Below, one piece after another: positions 1 through 9,100 of a stretch of DNA of 18,302 nucleotides (positions are counted from its first letter, which is position 1; each line of letters opens with the position of its first letter). The stretch is from NCBI GenBank assembly GCA_947441745.1, contig CANEUJ010000017.1:1-18302 (forward strand). The letters run 5' to 3'. The translations under genes were made by a program, and so were the position numbers. This stretch comes from Neisseriaceae bacterium. GTDB taxonomy: Bacteria > Pseudomonadota > Gammaproteobacteria > Burkholderiales > UBA11063. A model generated the notes under the pieces. That model was not told the origin of the DNA. It was given only the letters and a program-made list of their open reading frames with translations, and did not search any database.

Positions 1-647
1 CTACAGATATCAAAGCAGTTGGTAAGACTATGGAGTTTAGAGTAGTTGCACCTAGTTATAATTTAGATTATCCAATTAAACTTAATCTACCAGGGGTTCA
101 TAATGTACTAAATGCTTTATCAGTTATTGCTGTAGCCTTAGAGTGTGAGGGTAATATAAATGACATTGCTGGTGGCTTATCTGAGTTTCATGGAGTTGGG
201 CGTAGATGTCAGCATTATCCAAGTATACATTTTGGAGCAGGCAATGAGGCATTGCTTATTGATGATTATGGGCATCACCCAAATGAACTAAAAGCAACGC
301 TTAGTGCATTAAAAGGTGCATATCCAGATAAGAGAATGATTTTAATATTTCAGCCCCATAGGTATACTCGGACTCGAGATCAATTTGATGATTTTATCAA
401 TGTGTTATCTGGAGTTGATCAAGTAATTATTCTTGAGGTATATTCTGCGGGAGAAAAGCCAATTCCATTAGCGGATGGTGGCTCATTAGTTCGAGCTATA
501 CGTATTAATGGTAATCAAAATGCTATTTTTGCCAAAGATTTGGAAGAAGCTAAAGCAAAATTATTTCATATCCTGCAAGATGGTGACCTAGTTGTAACGA
601 TGGGTGCTGGTAGCGTTGGTAAATTACCGCAATTAATTCTTGAGTAA
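1..647 (+). CDS. murC: UDP-N-acetylmuramate--L-alanine ligase, 3' part
   Basis: The gene is cut by the left edge; the frame is open from base 3, so the ATG at 30 is internal and not the start. MurC is the cytoplasmic ATP-dependent ligase that adds L-alanine to UDP-N-acetylmuramic acid, the first amino acid of the peptidoglycan stem. What remains is the end of the central Mur-ligase domain (GVHNVLNALS) and the C-terminal domain. The segment DDYGHHPNE followed by FQPHRYTRTRDQFDDF is the MurC signature and separates it from MurD, MurE and MurF; the last part, VVTMGAGSVGKL, also fits. The recycling ligase Mpl is the main alternative, but the wording of the motifs and the position just before ddl favour MurC. 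ddl begins 12 bases after the stop, as in the dcw clusters of beta- and gammaproteobacteria that lack murB between the two genes. Confidence 0.95.
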   Translation, partial: TDIKAVGKTMEFRVVAPSYNLDYPIKLNLPGVHNVLNALSVIAVALECEGNINDIAGGLSEFHGVGRRCQHYPSIHFGAGNEALLIDDYGHHPNELKATLSALKGAYPDKRMILIFQPHRYTRTRDQFDDFINVLSGVDQVIILEVYSAGEKPIPLADGGSLVRAIRINGNQNAIFAKDLEEAKAKLFHILQDGDLVVTMGAGSVGKLPQLILE

Positions 648-659
648 AGGTGTCACGCA

Positions 660-1577
660 GTGGACTTAAAACAAAAATATGGTAAAGTAGCGGTTTTAAT
701 GGGTGGCGATTCATTAGAACGTGAAGTATCGCTAATTAGTGGTAATGCGGTTTTGGCATCTCTAATAAAAAATGGCGTTGATGCTAATGCTTTTGACCCA
801 GCAACAAGACCGATTCAAGATTTATCGACCAATGGTTTTGTGAGAGCTGTTTTAATGACTCATGGATCTCGTGGTGAGGATGGAATGCTTCAAGGCGTGC
901 TTGAATATCTTAGAATCCCATACTCTGGATCTGGGGTTATGGCTAGTGCCATAGCTATGAATAAATATAGAACCAAGCTTATATGGCAAGGTCTTGGAAT
1001 TCCTGTTGCAAAATCACAGTATATTAACAAAAAAACACGTTCGAGTTTTAAATTAGAGCTTAGCTTGCCAGTTGTGGTAAAGCCAGTTGATGGTGGATCT
1101 ACTATAGGGCTTACTTTTGTGACCAACAGTGAACAATTGACTGATGCTATAAATTTAGCTTTTACTTATGATGAAGCGGTATTAGTTGAAAAAATGATTA
1201 TTGGTTCAGAATATACTATTACTATTTGTGATGGAGTTGTTTATCCAATTATTCAAATTGTTGCACCAGAAGGTAATTATGATTATCAAAATAAATATTT
1301 TACTGATGTAACAAAATACATATGCCCCATTGATTTGGGTGAGTTACAGTTAGTCGTTGAAGGATATGCAATTAAGGCTTATGATGCTATTGGTGTTAGA
1401 GGTATTGCCCGTATAGATTTTATGATTAATGAAAAAAATGAAGTATTCTTTTTAGAGATTAACACATTGCCTGGAATGACCAGTCATAGTTTAGCACCTA
1501 TGGCATATAGTGCTAAAGGTATTACTTTTGATGCATTATGTTTAGAGATTTTGGATGGTGCTCGTTTAGGAAATTAA
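660..1577 (+). CDS. ddl: D-alanine--D-alanine ligase
   Basis: This ATP-grasp enzyme joins two D-alanines into the dipeptide that MurF adds to the peptidoglycan precursor. The 305 residues match the DdlB-type length. Visible family landmarks are VLMGGDSLEREVSL near the start (E20 is the likely N-terminal D-Ala contact), HGSRGEDGMLQGVLE, the ATP-binding KPVDGGSTIG, the YDYQNKYFTD loop, and the metal-binding FLEINTLPGMTSHS, where E266 and N268 correspond to the catalytic Glu/Asn pair. The start is GTG at 660, with AAGG nine bases upstream overlapping the murC stop; no ATG lies near the conserved N-terminus. ftsQ follows after 5 bases, so the two are probably co-transcribed and coupled. I see no truncation or missing catalytic residue. 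Confidence 0.96.
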   Translation: MDLKQKYGKVAVLMGGDSLEREVSLISGNAVLASLIKNGVDANAFDPATRPIQDLSTNGFVRAVLMTHGSRGEDGMLQGVLEYLRIPYSGSGVMASAIAMNKYRTKLIWQGLGIPVAKSQYINKKTRSSFKLELSLPVVVKPVDGGSTIGLTFVTNSEQLTDAINLAFTYDEAVLVEKMIIGSEYTITICDGVVYPIIQIVAPEGNYDYQNKYFTDVTKYICPIDLGELQLVVEGYAIKAYDAIGVRGIARIDFMINEKNEVFFLEINTLPGMTSHSLAPMAYSAKGITFDALCLEILDGARLGN

Positions 1578-1582
1578 TTTGT

Positions 1583-2329
1583 ATGTTCAATGTTTTTGAT
1601 AATTTAAAATTTATCAACCGTTTAGCTTTTCTAATTGGTAGCTTCGCTGTATTTATATTGATATCTTCTTTTGTGGGGTATGGTATCAATAATTGGTTTA
1701 TCATTAATAGGGTTATTGTTACTGGAGACATGGAACATGTTGACGAAAATAATTTAAAGAGTGTTGCTATTAAAAGTGTAGATGGTAATTTATTTACTCT
1801 TAATATCAATAAAATGCAAGCTGATTTTCTTGAGATTCCTTGGGTTAAAAAAATTGCAGTTTCTAGAGGCTTTCCTAATGATGTGATAGTTAATATTTCC
1901 GAATACAAGGCAATTGCTCATTTGGGGGTAGCTCAGCTTATTTCTGACGAGGGTAAAGTATTTAACGGTGTTGCAACTGAGAGTTTACCAGTTTTTGATA
2001 CGTCGCTTGATAATGTAAGTGAAGTTCTTAATGATTATCATCTAATCGAACGTGTGTTACCAAGTAGAAAATTATCAATAAACCGAATCAGTATTAATGG
2101 AATTGGAATAACGAAATTATACTTTTCTAATAGTTTGGAAGTGGTTATATGTGGTTCTGAAATAGAAACTAATTTAAAATTATTAGATAGTTATTGGGAT
2201 AAATTGTATACAATAAATCCAGGTTTAAATTATGTAAATATGTGTTATAAAAATGCCATGGCTATTAATGCGGTTAGTAAGTCATCAGCAGTGACGGTAA
2301 AGTCACTTGAATCGGGAAAGGTTAAGTAA
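1583..2329 (+). CDS. ftsQ: Cell division protein FtsQ
   Basis: FtsQ is a bitopic inner-membrane protein that links early and late divisome proteins (FtsB/FtsL). The 248-residue product has a short cytoplasmic N-terminus, one membrane segment at about residues 14-35, a POTRA domain at about 38-108 (containing INRVIVTGDMEHV and IPWVKKIAVSRGFPNDV), and a C-terminal beta domain ending in YVNMCYKNAMAINA, the counterpart of the usual D-x-R-Y-x-N-G end. I choose ATG 1583 because AGGAAA (1568-1573) lies nine bases upstream and because the longer ATG at 1538 would put 15 unconserved residues inside ddl. Sequence conservation is low, as usual for FtsQ, so the call rests on architecture and on its place between ddl and ftsA. 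Confidence 0.93.
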   Translation: MFNVFDNLKFINRLAFLIGSFAVFILISSFVGYGINNWFIINRVIVTGDMEHVDENNLKSVAIKSVDGNLFTLNINKMQADFLEIPWVKKIAVSRGFPNDVIVNISEYKAIAHLGVAQLISDEGKVFNGVATESLPVFDTSLDNVSEVLNDYHLIERVLPSRKLSINRISINGIGITKLYFSNSLEVVICGSEIETNLKLLDSYWDKLYTINPGLNYVNMCYKNAMAINAVSKSSAVTVKSLESGKVK

Positions 2330-2330
2330 T

Positions 2331-3575
2331 ATGCAAAATCGTATTATTTTTAGTTTAGATATTGGTAGCTCTAAAATTGTATCTTTAGCAGGCTCTATTG
2401 GCGAACAAGTTGAAGTGTGTGGAGTCGGTAATTACTATTTTACTAATAATAGTAAAGCTAATGATTTTTTAAGTGTTAGTAATGGTATAGTGTGCAATCT
2501 GGAAGATGTATCAATTAAGGCCACTCAAGCTATTAATGAAGCTAGAATTAATGCAGATTGCTCTACGGGAAGTGCTATTCTAAATGTTTCAGGTAGTTCT
2601 ATGTACAATCATTATACCAAAAGTAAGATTGAACTAAAAAATCAAAGTATTACCCCTCAAGTAATGCAACAATTAATTGATAGTGCATATCAAACAGCTA
2701 TTCCACCGCAACTTGAGGTTTTAGATTATGAGGTTCAGGAGTATTTACTTGATAATGAAAATTATGCTATAAATCCTATTCATTTAAGTGCTAATGTAAT
2801 TGAGTCAAATATAAATATGTTTATGACTAATATTACTCAGGTTGATAATATGAAAAAAATAATTCGCCATAGTGGCTATGGGTTGGCAAAATTAGTACCA
2901 TCTGGCATATTGTCAGGTATGGCAGTTTTAAATCGTGAGGAAAAAGAGTTAGGGTGTTGTTTAATTGATATTGGTGCTGGAACAACAGATATTGTTGTAT
3001 ATGAAAATGGATTTATCAGGTTTTTATGTTCTATCCCTATGGGTGGGGAGAATATTACCCGTGATATAACTAATGTACTTAAAATATCACGCAATCTTGC
3101 TGAAGATATAAAATTAAATTACGGTGGAATCTCTTATACGAGCAATAATACCTCAAAATTTGGCGAAGGTATTTTAATAACTGATCATAGAGGCGTTAAT
3201 ACTACGATTTCACGTAAATTATTGATTGATGTTATTAAAGAACGCTTAAAAGATATTTTTGAAGTTACCAAATCTACTTTAAATAAACAAAAAATATATG
3301 ATATAATAAACTCTGGAATTGTTATAACTGGTGGCACAAGCTTGTTGCCGAACATTGAAGAGTTTGCGAAACAATATTTTGATTTACCTGTTAGAATAGG
3401 TGTTCCCAACTATAGCGGAGATTTTGCTGATTTAATTGCAACTCCAAAATATGCTACTAGTTTGGGTGCGTTGTATTTTGCACAGGAATATATGTTGCAT
3501 GAAATTATTGATAATAAAGTTGGGGCTAATACTTTTTTTAATAAAATTAAAAGCATGTTTTCACCAAAATTGTGA
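2331..3575 (+). CDS. ftsA: Cell division protein FtsA
   Basis: FtsA is the actin-like ATPase that tethers FtsZ polymers to the inner membrane and recruits later divisome proteins. The 414-residue product has the actin-fold phosphate loop IFSLDIGSSKI at the N-terminus, the second phosphate motif CLIDIGAGTTDIVVYENG, followed by IPMGGENITRDI, and the adenosine motif GIVITGGTSLLPNIEEF. It ends in FFNKIKSMFSPKL, which reads as the C-terminal amphipathic membrane-targeting helix. The start is ATG 2331, one base after the ftsQ stop, with GAAAGG (2316-2321) nine bases upstream. A TTG in the same frame at 2307 would add eight residues ahead of the conserved start and is unlikely. ftsZ starts 47 bases downstream; that spacer shows no terminator. 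Confidence 0.97.
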   Translation: MQNRIIFSLDIGSSKIVSLAGSIGEQVEVCGVGNYYFTNNSKANDFLSVSNGIVCNLEDVSIKATQAINEARINADCSTGSAILNVSGSSMYNHYTKSKIELKNQSITPQVMQQLIDSAYQTAIPPQLEVLDYEVQEYLLDNENYAINPIHLSANVIESNINMFMTNITQVDNMKKIIRHSGYGLAKLVPSGILSGMAVLNREEKELGCCLIDIGAGTTDIVVYENGFIRFLCSIPMGGENITRDITNVLKISRNLAEDIKLNYGGISYTSNNTSKFGEGILITDHRGVNTTISRKLLIDVIKERLKDIFEVTKSTLNKQKIYDIINSGIVITGGTSLLPNIEEFAKQYFDLPVRIGVPNYSGDFADLIATPKYATSLGALYFAQEYMLHEIIDNKVGANTFFNKIKSMFSPKL

Positions 3576-3622
3576 ATCAATTAAAAAATAAATAATGACC
3601 TATTTGGTTGCAGGGGTAAAAA

Positions 3623-4789
3623 ATGGATAAATTATTTGACTTAACTACATTAGACAATAATTATGACTTACAAGAAATAATGACTCATGTTGGTGAAGTT
3701 ATCAAAGTAATTGGTGTTGGGGGTGGTGGTTGCAATGCTATTGATAACATGGTTAGAAGCGGTGTTAAAAATGTTGAATTTATTTGTGCTAATACCGATG
3801 CCAAAGCTCTTAGTCGTAATAAAGCTCATCACTTATTGCAGCTAGGACATGGCTTAACTCGTGGTCTTGGTGCTGGGAGCCAACCTGAAGTTGGTAAAAA
3901 AGCCGCGATGGAAGATAGAGAAAAAATAGCCGCCCTACTAAAAGGTACCGATATGCTATTTATTGCCTCAGGTATGGGTGGGGGTACTGGTACTGGTGCT
4001 GCTCCAGTGATAGCAGATATAGCTCGTAGCCTTAATATCCTAACAGTTGGAGTAGTTACTAAGCCATTTTCTTATGAAGGTGACAAACGTAAAAAAACTG
4101 CTGAAAATGGTATTGCGGAACTAAAAAAATACGTTGATTCACTTATTGTATTACCAAATGAAAAACTATTATCTGAGCTTGACGAAGATGTGTCGATGCG
4201 TTCTGCTTTTGCTGCTGCTGATGATGTTCTTAAAGGTGCAGTTTTAGGTATTACGGAAGTTATTAAAACTCCAGGTGTAATCAGTCTTGACTTTGCTGAC
4301 GTTAAAACTGTAATGTCGGGTCGTGGTTTAGCAATGATGGGTTCATCTTCATCTACTAACGGCCCAAATCGTGCAACTGAAGCAGCAGAAAAAGCAATAT
4401 TTAGCCCACTTCTTGATGATGTATCCTTAGATGGTGCAAAAGGCGTTTTAGTAAATGTTTCATCAGCTCCTGGAGCTCTTAGAATGAAAGAATATCATGA
4501 GATTATGGGTTTAATTCAAAGCCATGTTAGTCCTGAAGCTGATTTCAAAGCTGGGATGGCAGAAATTGAAGATATGCCTGAAGATGAAATACGTGTTACA
4601 GTAATAGCTACTGGTCTTAGTGATATTAGAAATAATAATATTGAGAGCTTATTTAGTCGTGAAGATACAGTTATTGATGAAATATCTTCTGAAGAGGTTA
4701 TAAGCGAGAGTGTTAATGACCCGTTTAGTAATAATTTCAATAAAAATGCTTTTTCTACGCCATCATTTTTTCGGAGGAATCGTTCTTGA
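3623..4789 (+). CDS. ftsZ: Cell division GTPase FtsZ
   Basis: FtsZ is the tubulin homologue that polymerises into the cytokinetic ring at midcell. The 388 residues include the nucleotide loop IKVIGVGGGGCNAIDNM (about 27-43), NTDAKAL, the tubulin signature GGGTGTG at 119-125, and the T7 synergy loop GVISLDFADV at about 218-227, with D223 and D226 placed to complete the catalytic site of the neighbouring subunit. A short acidic linker of about 45 residues leads to the C-terminal peptide STPSFFRRNRS, which corresponds to the FtsA/ZipA-binding tail (DIPAFLRKQ in E. coli), although the usual Asp-Ile before Pro is Ser-Thr here. ATG 3623 has AGGGG six bases upstream. The stop TGA overlaps the lpxC start TTG, and the last codons carry the lpxC ribosome binding site. 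Confidence 0.98.
   Translation: MDKLFDLTTLDNNYDLQEIMTHVGEVIKVIGVGGGGCNAIDNMVRSGVKNVEFICANTDAKALSRNKAHHLLQLGHGLTRGLGAGSQPEVGKKAAMEDREKIAALLKGTDMLFIASGMGGGTGTGAAPVIADIARSLNILTVGVVTKPFSYEGDKRKKTAENGIAELKKYVDSLIVLPNEKLLSELDEDVSMRSAFAAADDVLKGAVLGITEVIKTPGVISLDFADVKTVMSGRGLAMMGSSSSTNGPNRATEAAEKAIFSPLLDDVSLDGAKGVLVNVSSAPGALRMKEYHEIMGLIQSHVSPEADFKAGMAEIEDMPEDEIRVTVIATGLSDIRNNNIESLFSREDTVIDEISSEEVISESVNDPFSNNFNKNAFSTPSFFRRNRS
4773..4778 (+). promoter_or_regulatory. Shine-Dalgarno of lpxC inside ftsZ
   Basis: GGAGGA lies seven bases before the TTG at 4786 and fixes that start. It is formed by the two arginine codons CGG and AGG of the FtsZ tail plus one base, so the site is both coding and regulatory. 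Confidence 0.85.
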
Positions 4790-5691
4790 TTTATCAACGA
4801 ACTATCAAAGATGAAATTACGGCAACAGGGGTTGGATTACATTCGGGTTGTAGAGTTCATTTAACCCTAAAACCAGCTCCTGCAGATAAAGGTATAGTTT
4901 TTGTGCGGACTGACTTACCTGGTAGACCGCATATTAAATGTCATCCATTTCTAATCAATGATACACGACTATCTTCAACTCTAGTTGATGCGGATAATGT
5001 ACGTGTTGGTACAATTGAACACATATTATCTGCATTTGCTTGTTATGGTATTGATAATGTAGTTGTTGAATTATCTGCTCCAGAAATTCCAATAATGGAT
5101 GGATCATCAAATTCATTTCTATATCTACTTAGTCAAGCAGGTGTGGTTGAACAAATTGCCAAAAAGAAATATATAAAAATTAAGCAAATAATTGATATAA
5201 TAGAAGAAGATCGATGGGTACGAATGGAGCCTTTTGATGGTTATAAAGTAAAACTATCAATTCGCTGGGATCATCCATTATTTAAAGATGAAAATAGCGA
5301 ATTTGAAGTTGATTTTGCAAAACAATCATACGTTAGTGAAATTTCTCGTGCTCGTACATTTGCTTTTATGTATGAAGTAGAAAATATTCGTAAAAATGGA
5401 CTAGGTTTGGGTGGTAACCTAAACAACGCAGTAGTGATAGATGATGATAATGTGTTAAACCAAGGTGGACTTAGGTTTAAAGATGAATTTGTACGCCACA
5501 AGATCCTTGATGCAATTGGTGATTTATATATTTGTGGTCATCCAATTATAGGTTACTTTGAGGGCTTCAAATCTGGTCATGCTATTAATAATAAATTACT
5601 AAGAAAGCTATTAAATACACCTGAAGCTTGGGAATATGTGGTTTTTGAAAATGAAGAGCAGGTTCCACCTAGTTTTCACTACGTTGCCTAA
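4786..5691 (+). CDS. lpxC: UDP-3-O-acyl-N-acetylglucosamine deacetylase
   Basis: LpxC is the cytoplasmic zinc deacetylase that commits acylated UDP-GlcNAc to lipid A. With TTG 4786 as start the product is 301 residues. The zinc ligands then fall at H79 (VGTIEHILSA), H238 and D242 (VRHKILDAIGD), with the general base E78 and the catalytic H265 (SGHAINN). These are the numbers used for E. coli LpxC, which strongly supports the TTG start, as does the opening IYQRTIKDEITATGVGLHSG. The start overlaps the ftsZ stop by four bases (TTGA) behind a strong GGAGGA, so translation is probably coupled to ftsZ. Presence of lpxC means the organism makes lipid A. LpxC is often controlled by proteolysis; nothing here shows whether that applies. 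Confidence 0.97.
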   Translation: MIYQRTIKDEITATGVGLHSGCRVHLTLKPAPADKGIVFVRTDLPGRPHIKCHPFLINDTRLSSTLVDADNVRVGTIEHILSAFACYGIDNVVVELSAPEIPIMDGSSNSFLYLLSQAGVVEQIAKKKYIKIKQIIDIIEEDRWVRMEPFDGYKVKLSIRWDHPLFKDENSEFEVDFAKQSYVSEISRARTFAFMYEVENIRKNGLGLGGNLNNAVVIDDDNVLNQGGLRFKDEFVRHKILDAIGDLYICGHPIIGYFEGFKSGHAINNKLLRKLLNTPEAWEYVVFENEEQVPPSFHYVA

Positions 5692-5702
5692 AAAATATTC
5701 TT

Positions 5703-5707
5703 GAGGG
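5703..5707 (+). promoter_or_regulatory. Ribosome binding site setting a TTG start
   Basis: GAGGG lies eight bases before TTG 5716. No ATG or GTG in frame precedes the conserved Cys-x-x-Cys, so this site decides the start of the HIT gene. Confidence 0.7.
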
Positions 5708-5715
5708 CTTTATAA

Positions 5716-6135
5716 TTGAGTACATGCGTTTTATGTAATGAAGATATAGCTCAGGTAGTTTATAAAAATCAATTATTTCGGATTATTCTACCTGACGACA
5801 GCTTATATCCAGGATTTGTACGTCTTATTTTAAACTCCCACTATAAAGAAATGACTGATTTGAGCATTTCTGATGCCAATAAAGTATTTAGTGCTATATT
5901 TACTATAGAAAAACTAGTTCGTTTATATCTAAACCCAGATAAAATTAATGTGGCGAGTCTTGGGAATGTTGTCCCACATTTACATTGGCATATAATTCCT
6001 AGGTTTTATAATGATGCACATTATCCAAACCCGATTTGGTGTGAGAAAACTAATCCGCAATATAAACCACCAGAAATACGTTATAAGCAAGTATCCCAAT
6101 TAGCACTAGATTTAGCTACAGCATTTGAAAGTTAA
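5716..6135 (+). CDS. HIT-family nucleotide-binding hydrolase/transferase
   Basis: A 139-residue protein of the histidine triad superfamily, whose members hydrolyse or transfer nucleoside phosphoramidates and dinucleoside polyphosphates. The triad is visible as VPHLHWHIIPRF with H88, H90 and H92; the middle of the three flanks the catalytic His, and the run is intact. The N-terminus STCVLCNEDIA has C4 and C7, a possible zinc half-site, and the body (PGFVRLILNSHYKEMTDLS, SLGNVVPH) resembles the small HIT proteins I associate with betaproteobacteria. The substrate cannot be read from sequence. The start is TTG with GAGGG eight bases upstream. It lies 24 bases after lpxC with no terminator and 10 bases before the dnaE start, so it is likely transcribed with both, although no functional link is evident. 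Confidence 0.9.
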   Translation: MSTCVLCNEDIAQVVYKNQLFRIILPDDSLYPGFVRLILNSHYKEMTDLSISDANKVFSAIFTIEKLVRLYLNPDKINVASLGNVVPHLHWHIIPRFYNDAHYPNPIWCEKTNPQYKPPEIRYKQVSQLALDLATAFES

Positions 6136-6145
6136 TACCAATAAT

Positions 6146-9100
6146 ATGCAAAATTTTGTTCACCTTCGAGTTCATTCAGAATATTCTATAACTGATAGTA
6201 TTTTAAAAGTTAATGATATAGTTAGTTTGGCATATAATGATAATATGGATGCTGTTGCAATTACTGACTTACATAATATGTTTGCTCTTATTAAGTTTTA
6301 TAAAGTCTCTAGAGATAATGGTGTTAAACCTATTATTGGAGCTGAAGTAAATATTGAGTCACGCGATAATACCATTTATAAAGTATTGATATTAGCTAAA
6401 AATAATGCTGGTTATAAGGATTTATGTGAATTAATTACACGTTCTTTTGTCACTAATAAAATTGCGGATGCTCCTTATATTAAAGAAGAGTGGTTATTTG
6501 CCACTGTTTGGCAAAATTTGATAGTGTTATCAGGTGGGCTATACGGTGATATTGGGCAGTTAATTATTCAAAATAAATCACCTTTAGCGTTTAATAAAGC
6601 AAAAAGTTGGGCATTAGCATTCCCCGATAGTTATTATATTGAGTTACAAAGGATCAGTAATCCACATACTAATTTGGTAATCGAGGAGTCATTGCATATT
6701 GCTCATCAACTAGGATTGCCAGTTGTTGCAACTCATCCAGTTCAGTTTGGTATTGCTAATGATTTTGAAGCTCATGAAGTAAGGGTTTGCGTTGCTGATA
6801 GTTGTCAGCTCGATGATGAAAAACGAGTTTCCAAATTCACTAACGAACAGTATTTTATGAGTCAATCAGAAATGATTGAACGTTTCTCTGATATTCCTAC
6901 TAGTATTGAAAATACTATTGCAATTGCCAAACGGTGTAATTTTGAAATTACTTTGGGCAAGTATTTTTTACCAAATTTTGTAGCACCAAATGGTCTAGAA
7001 CTTAATGATTATTTAGGTGTTTTAGCTAATGAAGGTTTAGATAAACGTTTAATTGAAATGTATCCAGATGAAGTAATTAGGTCAAAGCATGAATTAACTT
7101 ATCGCTCTCGTCTTGAAACTGAAATTAAAACTATTATTCAAATGGGGTTCCCAGGTTACTTTTTAATAGTAGCAGATTTTATAAACTGGGCTAAACAAAA
7201 TAATGTACCAGTTGGCCCTGGGCGTGGTTCAGGAGCAGGGTCATTAGTTGCTTTTGTTCTTGGGATAACAGATGTCGAGCCACTTCGTTATGGTTTACTA
7301 TTTGAACGCTTTCTAAACCCAGAGCGGGTGTCGATGCCAGATTTTGATATTGATTTTTGTCAAGATAGACGTGAGCTAGTTATTGAGTACGTGAAAGAAA
7401 AATATGGTGTTGATGCAGTTGCCCAAATTGCAACCTTTGGTACGATGTCATCAAAAGCTGTTATTAAAGACGTTGGGCGGGTTCTTGGACTACCATATGG
7501 TCTATGTGATTCAATATCAAAATTAATTATGAATACCCCAGCTAAGAGTTTCGGACTTCAAGAGGCTTATGCCAAATTTGATGATCTAAAAGCCAAAGTT
7601 GATAATGCTGATGATGAAGTACAGCGCCTATGGGATTTATCATTACAGCTTGAAGATTTAACTAGGAGCGTGGGTAAACATGCTGCTGGAGTATTAATAG
7701 CTCCATCAAGACTAACTGATTTCTGCCCACTATATTTAGCAGATGGAATGCAAACTTCTCAATTAGATAAAGATGATGTTGAGTCTGTTGGTTTAGTCAA
7801 ATTTGACTTTTTAGGGTTACGAAATCTAACTATTATTCAAGAATCCTTAGTAAATATTAAAGCCTTACTTAATGTAGATCTCAAGTTATCCAATTATGAT
7901 TTTAATGATCCTGATACTTATAAATTACTTCAAAGTGGTAATGCAGCTGCTATTTTTCAGCTAGAGTCTAAGGGAATGCGTCGAGTATTGACTAAGCTTG
8001 AGCCTGATTGTTTTGAAGATATTATTGCTTTAATTGCCCTATATCGACCAGGGCCTCTGGGCTCAGGGATGGTGGATGATTTTATCAAACGTAAAAAGGG
8101 TGAGCAGGTAGCTGATTATTTTCATGATGATCTCAAGGTTTGCCTAGAACCAACTTATGGAGTTATTGTCTATCAAGAGCAGGTAATGCAAATCTCTCAG
8201 ATAATAGGTGGATATACCTTAGGTGGTGCAGATCTACTTAGACGTGCTATGGGTAAGAAAAAAGCTGAGGAAATGGCTAAGCATAAGACTATCTTTGTTG
8301 AAGGTGCGCTTAAGAAAGGCTATGCTCCAGAACTTGCAGATAATCTATTTGAACTAATGGCAAAATTTGCCGATTATGGGTTTAACAAATCACATAGTGC
8401 CGCTTATGCTGTAATCTCTTACCATACGGCTTATCTAAAAACCCATTATATAAGCTGTTTTATGGCAGCAACATTATCTTCAGAGCTTGATAATACTGAT
8501 AAGTTGTATGAACTTTATCAAGATTTGCTTGAAAATGAGATAGAGTTATTACCGCCTGATATTAATAAATCAGTGTATCGCTTTTTACCAATTGATGCTT
8601 CTAAAATTCGCTATGCTATGGGGGCTATTAAGGGTGCTGGGCAACATGCGGTTGAAATGATTGTATTAGAACGTGATAAAAATGGTGAATTTGTAGACTT
8701 TGTTGATTTTTGTACACGTTGTTATAAGACAATTGTTAATAAGCGTGCTATTGAGAATTTAGTTAAATCAGGTGCTTTTGATGAACTTAACAAAAACCGT
8801 GCTACATTATTTAAAAATATTAATAAAATATTAGAGCATATTGAAAATATTCGTGCTAATGAAAATCAAGCATCATTATTTGATGGTTTTGATGCTGGAG
8901 TTAGTGATAATTATATTGAACTAGAGCATTTTGAAGAGTGGAGCATTCGTGAAAAATTAAGTAATGAAAAACAAGCTCTTGGCTATTATTTTAGTGGTAG
9001 TTTATTTGAAGAGTACCATGATTTGGTTAGAAAGTTAGATATTACCCCACTTAGTAAATACTCTCTAGATAACCCTGAAATGCAGGAATTTATTCATTCT

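Noticed and set aside
1538..1582. Upstream ATG that would extend FtsQ by 15 residues into ddl
   Set aside because: ATG 1583 has AGGAAA at good spacing and leads directly into the short cytoplasmic part and membrane segment; the extension has no family resemblance.
2307..2330. TTG start adding eight residues to FtsA
   Set aside because: It overlaps ftsQ, has no ribosome site, and the conserved N-terminus fits ATG 2331.
3576..3622. Promoter for ftsZ in the ftsA-ftsZ spacer
   Set aside because: The AT-rich bases contain no pair of hexamers at usable spacing; ftsZ promoters are often inside upstream genes, where I could not single one out.
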